Origin: 66-474 sp035281745 | GTDB taxonomy: Bacteria; Pseudomonadota; Gammaproteobacteria; Xanthomonadales; Rhodanobacteraceae | DNA length: 64,000 bases | Direction: 5' to 3' | Assembly (NCBI GenBank): GCA_035281745.1 | Contig: DATEDI010000026.1 | Location: 248,001-312,000 of the forward strand | Part shown: positions 45,333 through 54,428 of the stretch, piece by piece | Numbering within the stretch: the stretch's first letter is position 1 | How the letters are laid out: every line of letters begins with the position of its first letter | Translations under genes and position numbers: made by a program | Notes under the pieces: generated by a model | What the model saw: the letters and a program-made list of their open reading frames with translations, nothing else | Told to the model about the DNA's origin: nothing | The model's database searches: none

Positions 45333-46922
45333 ATGACCGAGACGGCACCCGCGGATGTCCTGATCCTCGGTGGCGGCCTGGCCGGACTTACCCTTGCGTT
45401 GCAACTGCGCGACCGCTGTCCCGACCTCGCGATCCGGGTCTTGGAACGGCGCCGCCATCCGGTCCCGGCCGCCGCCCACAAGGTCGGCGAATCGACCGTG
45501 GAAATCGGCGCGCATTATTTCGCCGATACGCTCGGCTTGCGCGAACACCTCGACGCCGCACAGGTGCGCAAGTTCGGTTTCAGGTTTTTCTTCAGCGAAG
45601 GTTGCGCGGCACTGGATCGCTGCGCCGAACTCGGCATCAGCCGCGTGTTTCCCACGCCGACCTGGCAACTCGAGCGCGGCACGTTCGAGAATTTCCTCGG
45701 CCGCGAAGCCGAGCGCCGCGGCATCGAATTCATGCAGGGTGTCTGCGTGCGTGCGATCGAAACCGGCAAGCCGCACGTGGTGCACGCCGCGCACGGCGAC
45801 GACACCCGCATCCATCGCGCGCGCTGGCTGGTCGATGCCTCCGGCCGCGCCGGCCTGCTGCGCCGACAGTTCGGCCTGGACGAGGACAATGGCCACCACA
45901 TCGGCGCGGCATGGATGCGCATCGATGCGCGCCTGCATCTCGATCAATGGTGCAACAACCCGGCGTGGCGCGGGTTGTGTGATCCGCAGGAGCGCTGGCG
46001 CTCGACCAACCACCTGTGCGGGCCCGGCTACTGGGTGTGGCTGATCCCGCTGGCATCGGGTGCGCATTCGATCGGGATCGTGGCCGATTCGGTGATGCAT
46101 CCGGTCGAATCGTTCAACAGTTTCGAGCGCATGCTCACCTGGATGCATGTTCACCAGCCCGCGCTGGCGCGCGAGCTCGAACCCCACCGCGATGACCTGC
46201 TCGACTTCGGATTCCTGCGCAAGGTCTCGTACGGTTGCCGGCAAGTTTTCAGCGCCGAACGCTGGGCGCTCACCGGCGAGGCTGCGATGTTCCTCGACCC
46301 GTTCTATTCGCCGGGCTCGGATTTCATCGCGATCGGCAATACCTACATTACGGAACTGGTCGCCCGCGACTTCGCGGGTTGCGCGGACGCGCGCGCGACG
46401 CGCCACTTCCAGCAACTGTTTTTTTCGTTCCAGCGCAACACGCTCAATCTCTATCGCGGCCAGTACGCACTGTTCGGCAACCCGCGCGTGATGACCGCGA
46501 AGGTGCTGTGGGACTATGCCTACTATTGGGGCGTGCTGTGTCCGCTCGCGATCGGCGACCGGCTCACCGACCTTGCATTGTTCGGCGACCTTGCGCCACA
46601 ACTGGTGGCGGCGGAAGACCTCAACCAGCGCGTGCAGGCAATGTTTCGCGACTGGCATGCGCGCGGTCGCGCACCGGGCATGCCGACATGGATGGATCAA
46701 CAGGAACTCGCCTGGTTCGCCGGCCTCAACGCGCGCCTGCACGAACGCCTCGACGACGCCGGCATCCGTGCGCGCCTGCGCGAAAACATCGAACTGCTGC
46801 ATGCGTTGGCCGGCGCGCTGGCGGAAGACGCCGCGGGCGATGCACCCGGCCCGGCGGTCGAATCACTTCGCCTTGCCGCCGGAACGCGCGCGCGGCCGCT
46901 GCTGTTCCGTGCGGCGGCGTGA
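45333..46922 (+). CDS. Flavin-dependent halogenase-like protein 1
   Basis: 529 residues with a FAD fold (LILGGGLAGLTLALQLRDR), the family VGESTVEIG motif, the halogenase WxWxIP motif present as YWVWLIP (about 232) and GSDFIAIGNTYI toward the C-terminus. Xanthomonadin is a brominated aryl polyene, so a halogenase in such a cluster makes sense. The residue that should match the catalytic lysine of PrnA (in RKFGFRFFFS) looks like Arg, so activity is uncertain. No reductase gene is adjacent. Last gene of the + unit, 23 bases from the convergent CsgG-like gene. Confidence 0.8.
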   Translation: MTETAPADVLILGGGLAGLTLALQLRDRCPDLAIRVLERRRHPVPAAAHKVGESTVEIGAHYFADTLGLREHLDAAQVRKFGFRFFFSEGCAALDRCAELGISRVFPTPTWQLERGTFENFLGREAERRGIEFMQGVCVRAIETGKPHVVHAAHGDDTRIHRARWLVDASGRAGLLRRQFGLDEDNGHHIGAAWMRIDARLHLDQWCNNPAWRGLCDPQERWRSTNHLCGPGYWVWLIPLASGAHSIGIVADSVMHPVESFNSFERMLTWMHVHQPALARELEPHRDDLLDFGFLRKVSYGCRQVFSAERWALTGEAAMFLDPFYSPGSDFIAIGNTYITELVARDFAGCADARATRHFQQLFFSFQRNTLNLYRGQYALFGNPRVMTAKVLWDYAYYWGVLCPLAIGDRLTDLALFGDLAPQLVAAEDLNQRVQAMFRDWHARGRAPGMPTWMDQQELAWFAGLNARLHERLDDAGIRARLRENIELLHALAGALAEDAAGDAPGPAVESLRLAAGTRARPLLFRAAA

Positions 46923-46944
46923 GGTTCGCCGCCGCGCCGGAATT

Positions 46945-47889
46945 TCAGTGTGCCAGCTCGAGCTTGCTCGAGACCACCCAACCGATGTTGCCCAGTTCGT
47001 CCGACACCTTCCACCAGATCCCGACCTTGTCGCCGGTCGGGTACAGCATCATGCCGGGCTTGAGGCTGCGCACGACCGACGAATGCAGGTTTGCATCCGA
47101 GTAGAGCTTGGTGCCCTCGGTCAGCCGCACCGCCTGCTGCACGTTGTCCGCCTGCGCGTTGGGCGCGTTTTGCTGCAATTCGGCGACCATCTTGGTGTAG
47201 GCGTCCAGATAGGCCATCGCGATCACCTGGCCGATCTCGGTGTTGGCGTAGCCGCTGGCGCCACCCGCCGCAAAGCCGCCCCAGAACCCGCCGCCGCCGC
47301 CGCCCGACCAGCCCACGTCGGTCTTGTCGGCGTGTCCCTGCTCAAGCGCAACCTGTTCGGTTGAACGGATGTCGGTAAGGGTCAACACCACGTCGGCGGT
47401 CTTCTTCGACAAGCTGACGCCGCCAAGCACCGCGCCCGCACCGTGGCCGATCAAGCCGCCAAGGATGCCGCCGATATTGGTGCGCTGGGCATTGCCGTTG
47501 CTGTTGGCGATGTCGGGCACCAGTACGTAATCGGCCGCCTTCATCTGGCCTTTGCCGATGTTCGAGCCCACCCGCGTCTCGCCCTCCCCCGCCAGGTCGC
47601 GCTCGGCGCGCGCGGCGGCCAAACCCTTGCCGCGGTCGACCAGCGTGAAACAGCCTGATTGCGAGACGTACACCTTGATCAGCGCGGCCGGCGATTCGAG
47701 ATTCATCGACGTCCACCACTGATTGCCGTTCTGCGGTTCCTGCACCGCCAGCGTGCCTATCCTGCTACTGCAACGCGGCATCTGCGGCTGCGCGTTGGGG
47801 CCGGCAAAACCCGTCGACGCGACGAGCACGCCACCTGCAACGCCCAGCAAGCAGAGCAACGGCTTGGCTCCCCGAATCTTGGTGACCAT
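46945..47889 (-). CDS. CsgG-family protein with C-terminal SH3-like domain
   Basis: 314 residues; the ATG at 47889 is preceded by GGGAGGGG and begins a signal peptide (LLCLLGVAGGVLVASTGFAG). The central domain is CsgG-like (IGTLAVQEPQ, KADYVLVPDIANSNG, IGGILGGLIGHGAGA, KTADVVLTLTDIRS) and has a Gly-rich run. The last about 65 residues look like a bacterial SH3 domain (LTEGTKLYSDANLHSSVVRSLKPGMMLY, WWKVSDELGNIGWVVSSKLEL). The function may be an envelope pore or scaffold, as for curli CsgG, but no curli genes exist here. It sits within the pigment cluster yet has its own regulatory region. Confidence 0.82.
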   Translation of the reverse strand: MVTKIRGAKPLLCLLGVAGGVLVASTGFAGPNAQPQMPRCSSRIGTLAVQEPQNGNQWWTSMNLESPAALIKVYVSQSGCFTLVDRGKGLAAARAERDLAGEGETRVGSNIGKGQMKAADYVLVPDIANSNGNAQRTNIGGILGGLIGHGAGAVLGGVSLSKKTADVVLTLTDIRSTEQVALEQGHADKTDVGWSGGGGGGFWGGFAAGGASGYANTEIGQVIAMAYLDAYTKMVAELQQNAPNAQADNVQQAVRLTEGTKLYSDANLHSSVVRSLKPGMMLYPTGDKVGIWWKVSDELGNIGWVVSSKLELAH

Positions 47890-47981
47890 ACAACCCCTCC
47901 CTTCGGCCTGCGAGAAAGACATGATTGATGGCGGCCCACGCCGGGATCACCCGGCCCCTGGTCCAGCCATCCCACCGCATT

Positions 47982-47997
47982 CTGTGACACAGATCAC
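47982..47997. promoter_or_regulatory. CRP/Clp-type binding site
   Basis: TGTGACACAGATCACA is a perfect match to TGTGA-N6-TCACA, the consensus for CRP and for the Xanthomonas relative Clp. It is centred about 100 bases upstream of the CsgG-like ATG (47889), in the 275-base space (47890-48164) between that gene and fabG. On the other strand it faces the end of the pigment operon, so the CsgG-like gene is the likelier target. Confidence 0.7.
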
Positions 47998-48164
47998 ACT
48001 TTCTTTCGGCGTGTATACGCCCGCCGCGTTGAAGTGTCAATCAGCGCTTCAGCCACCCGCAACCGCCGCAGCCCTGCACTCGTTGGAAGTTGGATTGGCG
48101 CGCGCTGGAGGATCTCGCCAGCCGACGTCGCGAGCTGTCGACTGCGGCGAAATTCGGCAGCCCT

Positions 48165-48890
48165 TCAAGCCATGCCGCCGTTGACGCCGACCACCTGTCC
48201 GTTGACGTAACTGGCGGCATCCGAGCACAGGAACGCCACCACTCCCGCGACTTCCGTAGGCGTACCGGTGCGCGCGGCGGGGATCATCGCCTTCACCTGT
48301 TCCGGGGAAAACAGCGCGTCGGTCAAATGACCTTCGATGATGCCCGGAGCGACCACGTTGACGGTGATGTTGCGCGAGGCCATTTCGCGCGCCAGCGATT
48401 TCGCCGCACCGTGCAGTGCCGACTTGGCTGCGGCGTAATTGACCTGCCCCCGGTTGCCCAGCGTCGCTGCCACCGAGGAGACCGCCACGATGCGCCCGAA
48501 GCGCGCGCGCGCCATCGGCAGCAACAGTGGTTGGGTGACATGGAAGAATCCGTGCAGCGATACGTCGATCACACGTCGCCACTGATCCTCGCTCATCCCC
48601 GCCAGCGGCGCGTCGTCGTGGATGCCGGCGTTGTGCACCAGCGCATGGATGGGCGCCGCTTGCAACAGTCCTTCGATCGCTGCACGCGTCGCGGCGGCAT
48701 CGGTGAGATCGAACGTCTTGACCTCGGCGATGCCACCGGCTTCGCAAATGCCGGCCGCCACCGCATCGGCGCGCGCGCGATTCGCGTTGGCATGCACGAT
48801 TACCTGCCAGCCGTCGCGCGCCAGTGCAGCGCAGATCGCGCCACCGATGTCGCCGCTGCCACCCGTGACCAGCACCCGATTCGAGTTCAT
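48165..48890 (-). CDS. FabG-type 3-ketoacyl-ACP reductase
   Basis: 241-residue short-chain dehydrogenase: NADP-binding VLVTGGSGDIGGAI, NAGIHDDAPL, active-site Ser in VAVSSVAATLGNRG and YxxxK as YAAAK, then NVVAPGIIEGHL. A ketoreductase for polyene chain elongation (ApeQ-like by position). Last gene of the minus-strand pigment operon; the dehydratase gene ends 13 bases before it. Confidence 0.9.
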   Translation of the reverse strand: MNSNRVLVTGGSGDIGGAICAALARDGWQVIVHANANRARADAVAAGICEAGGIAEVKTFDLTDAAATRAAIEGLLQAAPIHALVHNAGIHDDAPLAGMSEDQWRRVIDVSLHGFFHVTQPLLLPMARARFGRIVAVSSVAATLGNRGQVNYAAAKSALHGAAKSLAREMASRNITVNVVAPGIIEGHLTDALFSPEQVKAMIPAARTGTPTEVAGVVAFLCSDAASYVNGQVVGVNGGMA

Positions 48891-48903
48891 TTTCGCGTTC
48901 CCG

Positions 48904-49347
48904 TCAATCCGCCATCGAAATCGAGCGCAACATCACGGCCGCGCGACCAGTCGCGAGCACGCTACCCCGATGCTCGACGCGAAACGCATATTGCAGGCTG
49001 TCCGCCATCGCGATCAAGCACTCGACGTGCACCTGCAACCGGCCCTCGAGATCATCGAGGCGCTCGGAGTGCAGTTCCACGTCGCGCAATGCGACCAGGA
49101 ATCCCGGCCGGGCGTCGCCGCCTTGCTCGCGTTCGCGCAACGCACCGTGCACCGCCATCGCCTGCGCAGCGTATTCGCACAGGTTCACCGCGTGCAACAT
49201 GCCGTCTGCGCGCAGCGGATTGTCCACGCACCGATGCGAGGCACCGCGCGCGTGCAGGCGCATTGCATCCCATTCGACGACCTCGTCCAGCAGGCACATC
49301 GTGCCCTTGTGCGGGATCAGGTTTGCCCAATCGGACTTCGGCAGCAT
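48904..49347 (-). CDS. ApeP-type hotdog dehydratase
   Basis: 147 residues; a 3-hydroxyacyl-ACP dehydratase of the COG4706/ApeP type with IPHKGTMCLLDEVVEWD near the N-terminus and LRADGMLHAVNLCEYAAQAMAVHGAL in the central helix. It would remove water from the 3-hydroxy intermediate, giving the conjugated polyene. Adjacent FabG and the MMPL exporter support this. 4 bases separate it from the exporter gene. Confidence 0.87.
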   Translation of the reverse strand: MLPKSDWANLIPHKGTMCLLDEVVEWDAMRLHARGASHRCVDNPLRADGMLHAVNLCEYAAQAMAVHGALREREQGGDARPGFLVALRDVELHSERLDDLEGRLQVHVECLIAMADSLQYAFRVEHRGSVLATGRAAVMLRSISMAD

Positions 49348-49351
49348 TGCG

Positions 49352-51694
49352 TCAGGGTTCTCTACGCAGGTGTTCGGCCGGCGCCATCAACACCGACAAG
49401 GTGAAATGGAACGCGACACCCAGCGCGACCGTCAAACCGATCGCGCGCAATACCGGCACGCTCGACAACGCCAGTACACCGAACACCAGCAACGCGGAGG
49501 CGACGCACACCAGCGTTGCGTGCAAGGTGCGTAGATCTTCGCGCGCATCGTCCGTTCGGCGTTCAAAGAACAACGCGTAATGCAAACCCAGCCCCGCCGC
49601 CAGCGTCAGCGATACCAGGTGAAACAGCGACAGCGGAATCCCGCAGGCACGCAGTACCACCAGCACCAGCAGCGTCGCGAGCGTCATCGGCCCCAGCACG
49701 TGCAGCGCACGGCGCAGGCTGCGCAGTGCCAACGTTACCGCGATGCACAACAGCAGCGCGGCGACCCCGAGTGCAATCAGGGTGCGATGGCGATACGCCT
49801 CCACCAGTGATTCGGTGGAACCCTTGAGGTCGAGCAGATGCACCGTCCCGCCGGTCGCCTTGGTCAACGCGTCGAAGGCGGCCGGATCGTTGACGCCACT
49901 GAGCGTACCCAGTCCTACCCAGCCATCGCCTTGCTGCACCAACATGGCTGCCAGTCGCGCGCCCAATGGTGACCGTTCGAATTGCTCCGGCGTCAACGGC
50001 GGCAGCTTGCGCGCGGCTTCCACGTCGGCCACGAACGGCGCGAACACGCCCGCGCGGAACGGCAGTCCTGCCATCGCCTGCTGCAGCGCGGCTTGCAGCT
50101 GAGTGGCGTCGGGCAGCTTCGCCTGCCGCACCTCTTGAGTCGCCGCGCTCGGCAGGAAGCGCGACGGCAATTCGAAGCCATCCACCGCATGCTGCGCGAC
50201 GAGCCGACGCATGCGTGGCGCGACGCGTTCGGACAAGGCCAGCACGCCCTCTGCGGTCGGCGCACGCAGCACCAGCAGGTAGCGCACATCGGGTGCGCCA
50301 AGTTCCGCGCGCAAACGCGCATCACGCTGCAGCTCCGCTTTCGGAATCGGCGTCAGCGCAGACAGATCGTTCTGCCAGAACTTTCCCGGCGCAAACGCAA
50401 CGACGAGCACGCCGGCAACCGCGACCAGCCACGGCACCCAGCGCGGGCGCGGCAGGTGCGCGAGGAAATGCCACGCCCGCGCAAGCCCCGGCGTCGCGGC
50501 CATGTCGTGGGTCGCCGGCGGCACGACCAATGGCAGCAACCAGCGCGTGCACACCCCCGCGACCACCAGTCCGCCGATCGTGAACACCGCAAGTTGTTGC
50601 AGGCCAGCCACGCCCGACGCGAAAAATGCGAGATAGGCAATGCACACCGACACGATCGCGGTCGCCAGCAGTGGCCACAATTCGCGCACGCATTGCGACG
50701 TCTCGATGCCGATGCGGCGATGGCTGAACACCCGCAGCGGGTATTCCTGGGCCACGCCCAGCAACGTGAAGCCGAACGCGACGGTGATGCCGTGCGCATG
50801 ACCGAAAATCAGTGCAAGCAATGCGAATCCGACCACCGCTCCCGACAGCAGCGGCAAGGCAGTCACCACGATCGGCACCGCGCTTCGATACGCCAGCAAC
50901 AGCATCAACACGAATCCGATCGTGGTGATCGCACCGAAGCGGTCTGCCTCGGCGCGCGTCGTGCGGCTGGCTTCGACCCCGAACCAACCCGGCCCGCTGA
51001 TCACGAGTTGCGCTTGCGCCGCACCTGGCAAGGATGCGAAGTGTTTCTGCAGCGATGCGATCGCCGCGGCCTGTGCACCGGGATCGAAACCAGCCGCCTT
51101 GGTCTCCGCAACCAGCAATGCCTCGCCACGATCCGAAAACCACACGCCGTCGAGCAGTTTCGGCTGGCGCGAAGGCGCCCACGATTGCGCAAGCTTCAAG
51201 GTCTCCAGCGTCGGGTCGCGCTTCAGCCAGGGTTCCAGCATCGACGCCGCGGGCGAACTCAGATCCTCGACGCGCTGCTGCAATTGTGCGTGCAGATAGG
51301 CGGCATCGAAACGATGCGCATCCAGCGTGGACGACAGCAAATAGCGATACGGCAACAGGTCCGATGCGATCTCCGCAAGGTCGTTGCCGCCGTTGGCGAC
51401 TTGCGCGAACGCGCGATCGTGCGACAGCGCGCCCTGCAAGCCGCGCGAAAGTGCCGCAAGGCGATCCTGCGGCGCGCCGGAAATCGCCAGCAACAGCAGG
51501 CGCGAGCCCGGCCCCTTGCCGATCTCGTCCAGCAGCAGTTTCTGGTCGGCGGTGCGTGCCGGCGGCACGAAGTCGCGCAGATCCGAACTGATTTGCAGAT
51601 GCCGCGCGACGCCCCAGCCGACCGCGGCGATCAGCACCAGCCACGCGAACCAGATCGCGATCCGCGCGCCGCGCGTCATTGGCTGTTGCGACAA
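49352..51694 (-). CDS. MMPL/RND-family exporter
   Basis: 780 residues with the two-fold MMPL/RND layout: TM1, a large periplasmic loop (about 35-240), TM2-6 (about 243-375), TM7 (about 415), a second large loop, then TM8-12 (about 655-775). Exporters of this type move hydrophobic lipids across the inner membrane; in aryl-polyene and xanthomonadin loci one is always present together with a LolA-like carrier. The end of the LolA-like gene overlaps it by 19 bases. The cargo, the polyene lipid, is inferred. Confidence 0.9.
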   Translation of the reverse strand: MSQQPMTRGARIAIWFAWLVLIAAVGWGVARHLQISSDLRDFVPPARTADQKLLLDEIGKGPGSRLLLLAISGAPQDRLAALSRGLQGALSHDRAFAQVANGGNDLAEIASDLLPYRYLLSSTLDAHRFDAAYLHAQLQQRVEDLSSPAASMLEPWLKRDPTLETLKLAQSWAPSRQPKLLDGVWFSDRGEALLVAETKAAGFDPGAQAAAIASLQKHFASLPGAAQAQLVISGPGWFGVEASRTTRAEADRFGAITTIGFVLMLLLAYRSAVPIVVTALPLLSGAVVGFALLALIFGHAHGITVAFGFTLLGVAQEYPLRVFSHRRIGIETSQCVRELWPLLATAIVSVCIAYLAFFASGVAGLQQLAVFTIGGLVVAGVCTRWLLPLVVPPATHDMAATPGLARAWHFLAHLPRPRWVPWLVAVAGVLVVAFAPGKFWQNDLSALTPIPKAELQRDARLRAELGAPDVRYLLVLRAPTAEGVLALSERVAPRMRRLVAQHAVDGFELPSRFLPSAATQEVRQAKLPDATQLQAALQQAMAGLPFRAGVFAPFVADVEAARKLPPLTPEQFERSPLGARLAAMLVQQGDGWVGLGTLSGVNDPAAFDALTKATGGTVHLLDLKGSTESLVEAYRHRTLIALGVAALLLCIAVTLALRSLRRALHVLGPMTLATLLVLVVLRACGIPLSLFHLVSLTLAAGLGLHYALFFERRTDDAREDLRTLHATLVCVASALLVFGVLALSSVPVLRAIGLTVALGVAFHFTLSVLMAPAEHLRREP

Positions 51695-52368
51695 CGCGCC
51701 GCCAGCGCCGACTCCAGCGGCGCCGCGCTGCGCAGACCCGCTTCCGCCATCGCGCCGACCAGCGTGATGCTGCTGTCACCGTTGGCATCGGTCACGGTCA
51801 GGCAGCGCGGTTCGTGCGCGCGGCCGTCGATCACGATCGACGCGAGCTGACGCTTGAGCGGGCTCGTGCGCGGCGCCAGCGTGATCACCCAGTGCGCGGT
51901 ACCGCCTTGCGCGGACAGCGTGAAATCCTGCTGCAATGCCGATACATCGCCGCCCAGCAGCGCGCGGAATCCGGCCAGCATCGCGCCCGCCTGCGGCGCG
52001 CGCGCCAGCGGCATCCGATGCACGTCGCCGCTGCCGCGCTGCACCGACAATTCGCCGTCGCCGATTTTCGCGGTCTCCTTGAACGGCTTGTCGATGTCGC
52101 GTTGCATCCGGTCGCCGCCGAGCCACTGCAAAGTGCCGGACACGACCAGCGGGCGATCCAGCACGCCGCGATAACTCACCTGCACGAACGGCGTCGACAC
52201 CGGCGGCGTTTTGGCGATACTGGCCAGCAGCGACTCGGCCAGGCCCGGTTTGACAAGGCTCGCACCGGCCGCGGACGCGCCGCACGATGCGACAAGCGCG
52301 AACGCGATCAACGCATCACGAAGAATGCGCCTGTTGCAGATTCGGCTGGATCGCAGGGTGCGCGGCAT
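51676..52368 (-). CDS. LolA-like outer-membrane lipid carrier
   Basis: 230 residues. ATG at 52368 begins a signal peptide (RRILRDALIAFALVASCGASAAG). The LolA-type fold is suggested by PVSTPFVQVSYRGVLDRPLVVSGTLQWLGGDRM and ITLAPRTSPLKRQLASIVIDG. Expected to shuttle hydrophobic cargo from the MMPL exporter across the periplasm. The 3' end of the acyltransferase gene overlaps its start by 53 bases, an unusually large overlap. Not the housekeeping LolA: its sequence and cluster context differ. Confidence 0.82.
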   Translation of the reverse strand: MPRTLRSSRICNRRILRDALIAFALVASCGASAAGASLVKPGLAESLLASIAKTPPVSTPFVQVSYRGVLDRPLVVSGTLQWLGGDRMQRDIDKPFKETAKIGDGELSVQRGSGDVHRMPLARAPQAGAMLAGFRALLGGDVSALQQDFTLSAQGGTAHWVITLAPRTSPLKRQLASIVIDGRAHEPRCLTVTDANGDSSITLVGAMAEAGLRSAAPLESALAARCRNSQ

Positions 52369-53296
52369 GAGTCGTTGGCGGCTGCCAGAAATCATAGAAG
52401 TTGAACCAGTTGCAGGGCGCTTCGCGCAAGTGATGCTCCAGGCGCTCGGCGTAACGGCGGATGTACGCATCGAGCGCGGCATTGCGGTCGATGCGCGGCA
52501 AATCCACCTGCTCGGCCAGCGTTTCGAAAACCAGATCGTAGCGGCTGCCGCCGCGATACATGCCGAGGCACAGCACCACCGGCACCTTCAGCAGCGCGGC
52601 GATCTGCCAAGGCGCCGCGGGAAACCCCGCGTCCGTGCCGAGGAACGGCACTTCGCGCATCAACTCGTGTGGGCGGCCGCGATCGCCGAGCAAGGTGATC
52701 ATCGCGCCTTCGCCCGCGGCTTCGGAAAGCGCGAGCACGATGTCAGTGCCGCCGCGCGCGGTGTCGATGATGCTGTCGGACAACTCCGGCGCCAGCGCTT
52801 CCAACAGCTTGGTCAGCGCCGGCGTCTTGCTCTTGTCCATGACCAGCTTGAGCTTGCAATCGGGTCGCTTGGCGGCAAGCACGCGCAGCACCTCGAAACT
52901 GCCGACGTGCGCACCCAGCAACATCACGCCTTGGCCGCGATCGACGTGCCGATGCAGTTCTTCGACGCCGCGGGTGCTGACGCGGAAGCTGTCGATCCCG
53001 CGGGCCAGCAGGAACACGCGGTCGAGAATCGTGGAGGCGAACGCATGGATCAATCGCATCACCTGCCACGCGCTGCCCGGCTTGCCGGTGAGGCGGCGGA
53101 AATAATCGCGCGAGGCGCGGCGCTCGGGACCGCGCCGAAAATAGAAATACAACGTGATCGGGTACAGGATCGATCGCGCGAACGTGCGCCCGAAATGCAG
53201 CCCGATGAAACGGATCAGCCAGATCGCGAACCAGCCACCGGCTTCCGGACGATCGAGCCAGTGCTCGCTCGTGCCTTGATACTGCTCTTCCATCAT
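52316..53296 (-). CDS. Lipid-A-type (LpxL/HtrB) acyltransferase
   Basis: 326 residues, with an N-terminal helix (about 15-35) and the LpxL-like pattern GAHVGSFEVLR (HxxxxE active site), VMDKSKTPALTKLL, ITLLGDRGRPHELMREVPFLG and FPAAPWQIAALLKVPVVLCLG. In aryl-polyene clusters this enzyme probably links the polyene to a lipid. Start choices: ATG at 53296 or 53293 (ATGATG after AGGGGAC) or 53314; I used 53296. Co-directional and closely spaced with the dehydratase before it. Confidence 0.87.
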   Translation of the reverse strand: MMEEQYQGTSEHWLDRPEAGGWFAIWLIRFIGLHFGRTFARSILYPITLYFYFRRGPERRASRDYFRRLTGKPGSAWQVMRLIHAFASTILDRVFLLARGIDSFRVSTRGVEELHRHVDRGQGVMLLGAHVGSFEVLRVLAAKRPDCKLKLVMDKSKTPALTKLLEALAPELSDSIIDTARGGTDIVLALSEAAGEGAMITLLGDRGRPHELMREVPFLGTDAGFPAAPWQIAALLKVPVVLCLGMYRGGSRYDLVFETLAEQVDLPRIDRNAALDAYIRRYAERLEHHLREAPCNWFNFYDFWQPPTTHAAHPAIQPNLQQAHSS

Positions 53297-53327
53297 GTCC
53301 CCTGTTCGATTCATTGCCGCAGCCCAA

Positions 53328-53627
53328 TCATGCCCGCGCGCACTGCAACGTGCCACGGGCCAGCGGTACCCCGTCCCGACGTCTGACCGCAAAACGAACG
53401 CACCCGGCCTCGGCGCGCAGCTCGATCATCGCGTCCTCGCCCGGCAGCAACGGCTGCACGAACTTCGCATCCAGTTTTTCGACGTGTTCGCCGCGCCACG
53501 CGTGCAACGCCGCGGCCACGCGTTCCAGCAACACCACGCCGGGCACCACCGGATTGCCCGGAAAATGCCCGGCCAACGCCGGATGCGACGGATCGATCCG
53601 CAACGCGGTCTGGAACGAATCGTTCAT
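53328..53627 (-). CDS. ApeI-type FabZ-like dehydratase
   Basis: 99 residues, a single hotdog domain with DPSHPALAGHFPGNPVVPGVVLLE and FVQPLLPGEDAMIEL. It is the smaller dehydratase expected in aryl-polyene clusters and would work beside the ApeP-type enzyme downstream in the operon. ATG at 53627 overlaps the end of the preceding membrane-protein gene by 4 bases. Confidence 0.85.
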   Translation of the reverse strand: MNDSFQTALRIDPSHPALAGHFPGNPVVPGVVLLERVAAALHAWRGEHVEKLDAKFVQPLLPGEDAMIELRAEAGCVRFAVRRRDGVPLARGTLQCARA

Positions 53628-54349
53628 GCCGCGCCGTCTTCGCCGCGCACCAGTGCCGGCCAACGCTGCACGATCTGTGCCACGAACCGACGAACAGGCG
53701 GATGCGGAATGTGTCGCAGCTGCCAGCGCCGGAACGCGTACTCGCCCGCGAACGCGACGAGCAACACGACCCAGCAACCCGCTTCCGGATACCACGCGAG
53801 GATCGAACCGGGCAGCGTGAACGGAGCAGCCACGCCGAACGTGGCCAGCCATCCACCCGGCACCGCAAACAACGCGATCAGCAACGACAGCAGCGCCATC
53901 ACGCCGAGCAGGCAGGCCCAGAACAACGTGACGCCGCGCGTGTAGCCGCGCACGCCGGGCAGGTTCACGCGTACCTCGCCTTCGATCACCCGCACGAAGC
54001 GGGTGATCAGCGGTTCCGCGCCGGCCCTCAGCGTGCGCGCGAACAGCCACCCCACCGCGGCCAGGAACACGACCGGCAGGACCATCAGCGCAAGCACCGG
54101 TCGACCCATCAGTGCGGGCACCAGCAACAACGCGGCGAGCAGCGCCCACATTGCCAGCGCCATGATGCTGCGCCGTCGCCACACCGACGGCAACCACGCC
54201 AGCAGCAGCAGCGCCGCCGCCGCCACGCTCAATGCATGCCAATGCGACAAACCGCCCACGAGCGCGAGCAATCCGCACGCCAGCAACACCAGCGGCAGCC
54301 ACGGCACGCGCGTTGCGACGGATTGGCGTTGGACGGCGCGGGTAGACAT
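53624..54349 (-). CDS. COG4648-like membrane protein of the pigment cluster
   Basis: 241 residues with about six hydrophobic segments (about 17-35, 39-58, 62-80, 85-105, 150-172 and 190-212) and a soluble central segment GAEPLITRFVRVIEGEVRVNLPGVRGYTRGVTLFWA. This protein type is a constant companion of aryl-polyene loci, without an assigned reaction. ATG at 54349 is the first gene of the minus-strand operon, divergent from the flavoprotein gene at 54429. Confidence 0.75.
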   Translation of the reverse strand: MSTRAVQRQSVATRVPWLPLVLLACGLLALVGGLSHWHALSVAAAALLLLAWLPSVWRRRSIMALAMWALLAALLLVPALMGRPVLALMVLPVVFLAAVGWLFARTLRAGAEPLITRFVRVIEGEVRVNLPGVRGYTRGVTLFWACLLGVMALLSLLIALFAVPGGWLATFGVAAPFTLPGSILAWYPEAGCWVVLLVAFAGEYAFRRWQLRHIPHPPVRRFVAQIVQRWPALVRGEDGAA

Positions 54350-54428
54350 GTGGACGGGGCGGAATGAACCGGCGGCGAAGTCTATATGATAGGCGGATTG
54401 TCCAGGGACGCCTGAACCGGGGAGGAGC

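Noticed and set aside
44109..46802. An 897-codon open frame on the minus strand opposite GT2 and the halogenase-like gene
   Set aside because: It lies entirely opposite recognisable genes in the other direction, has no motif, and is explained by high GC at third positions.
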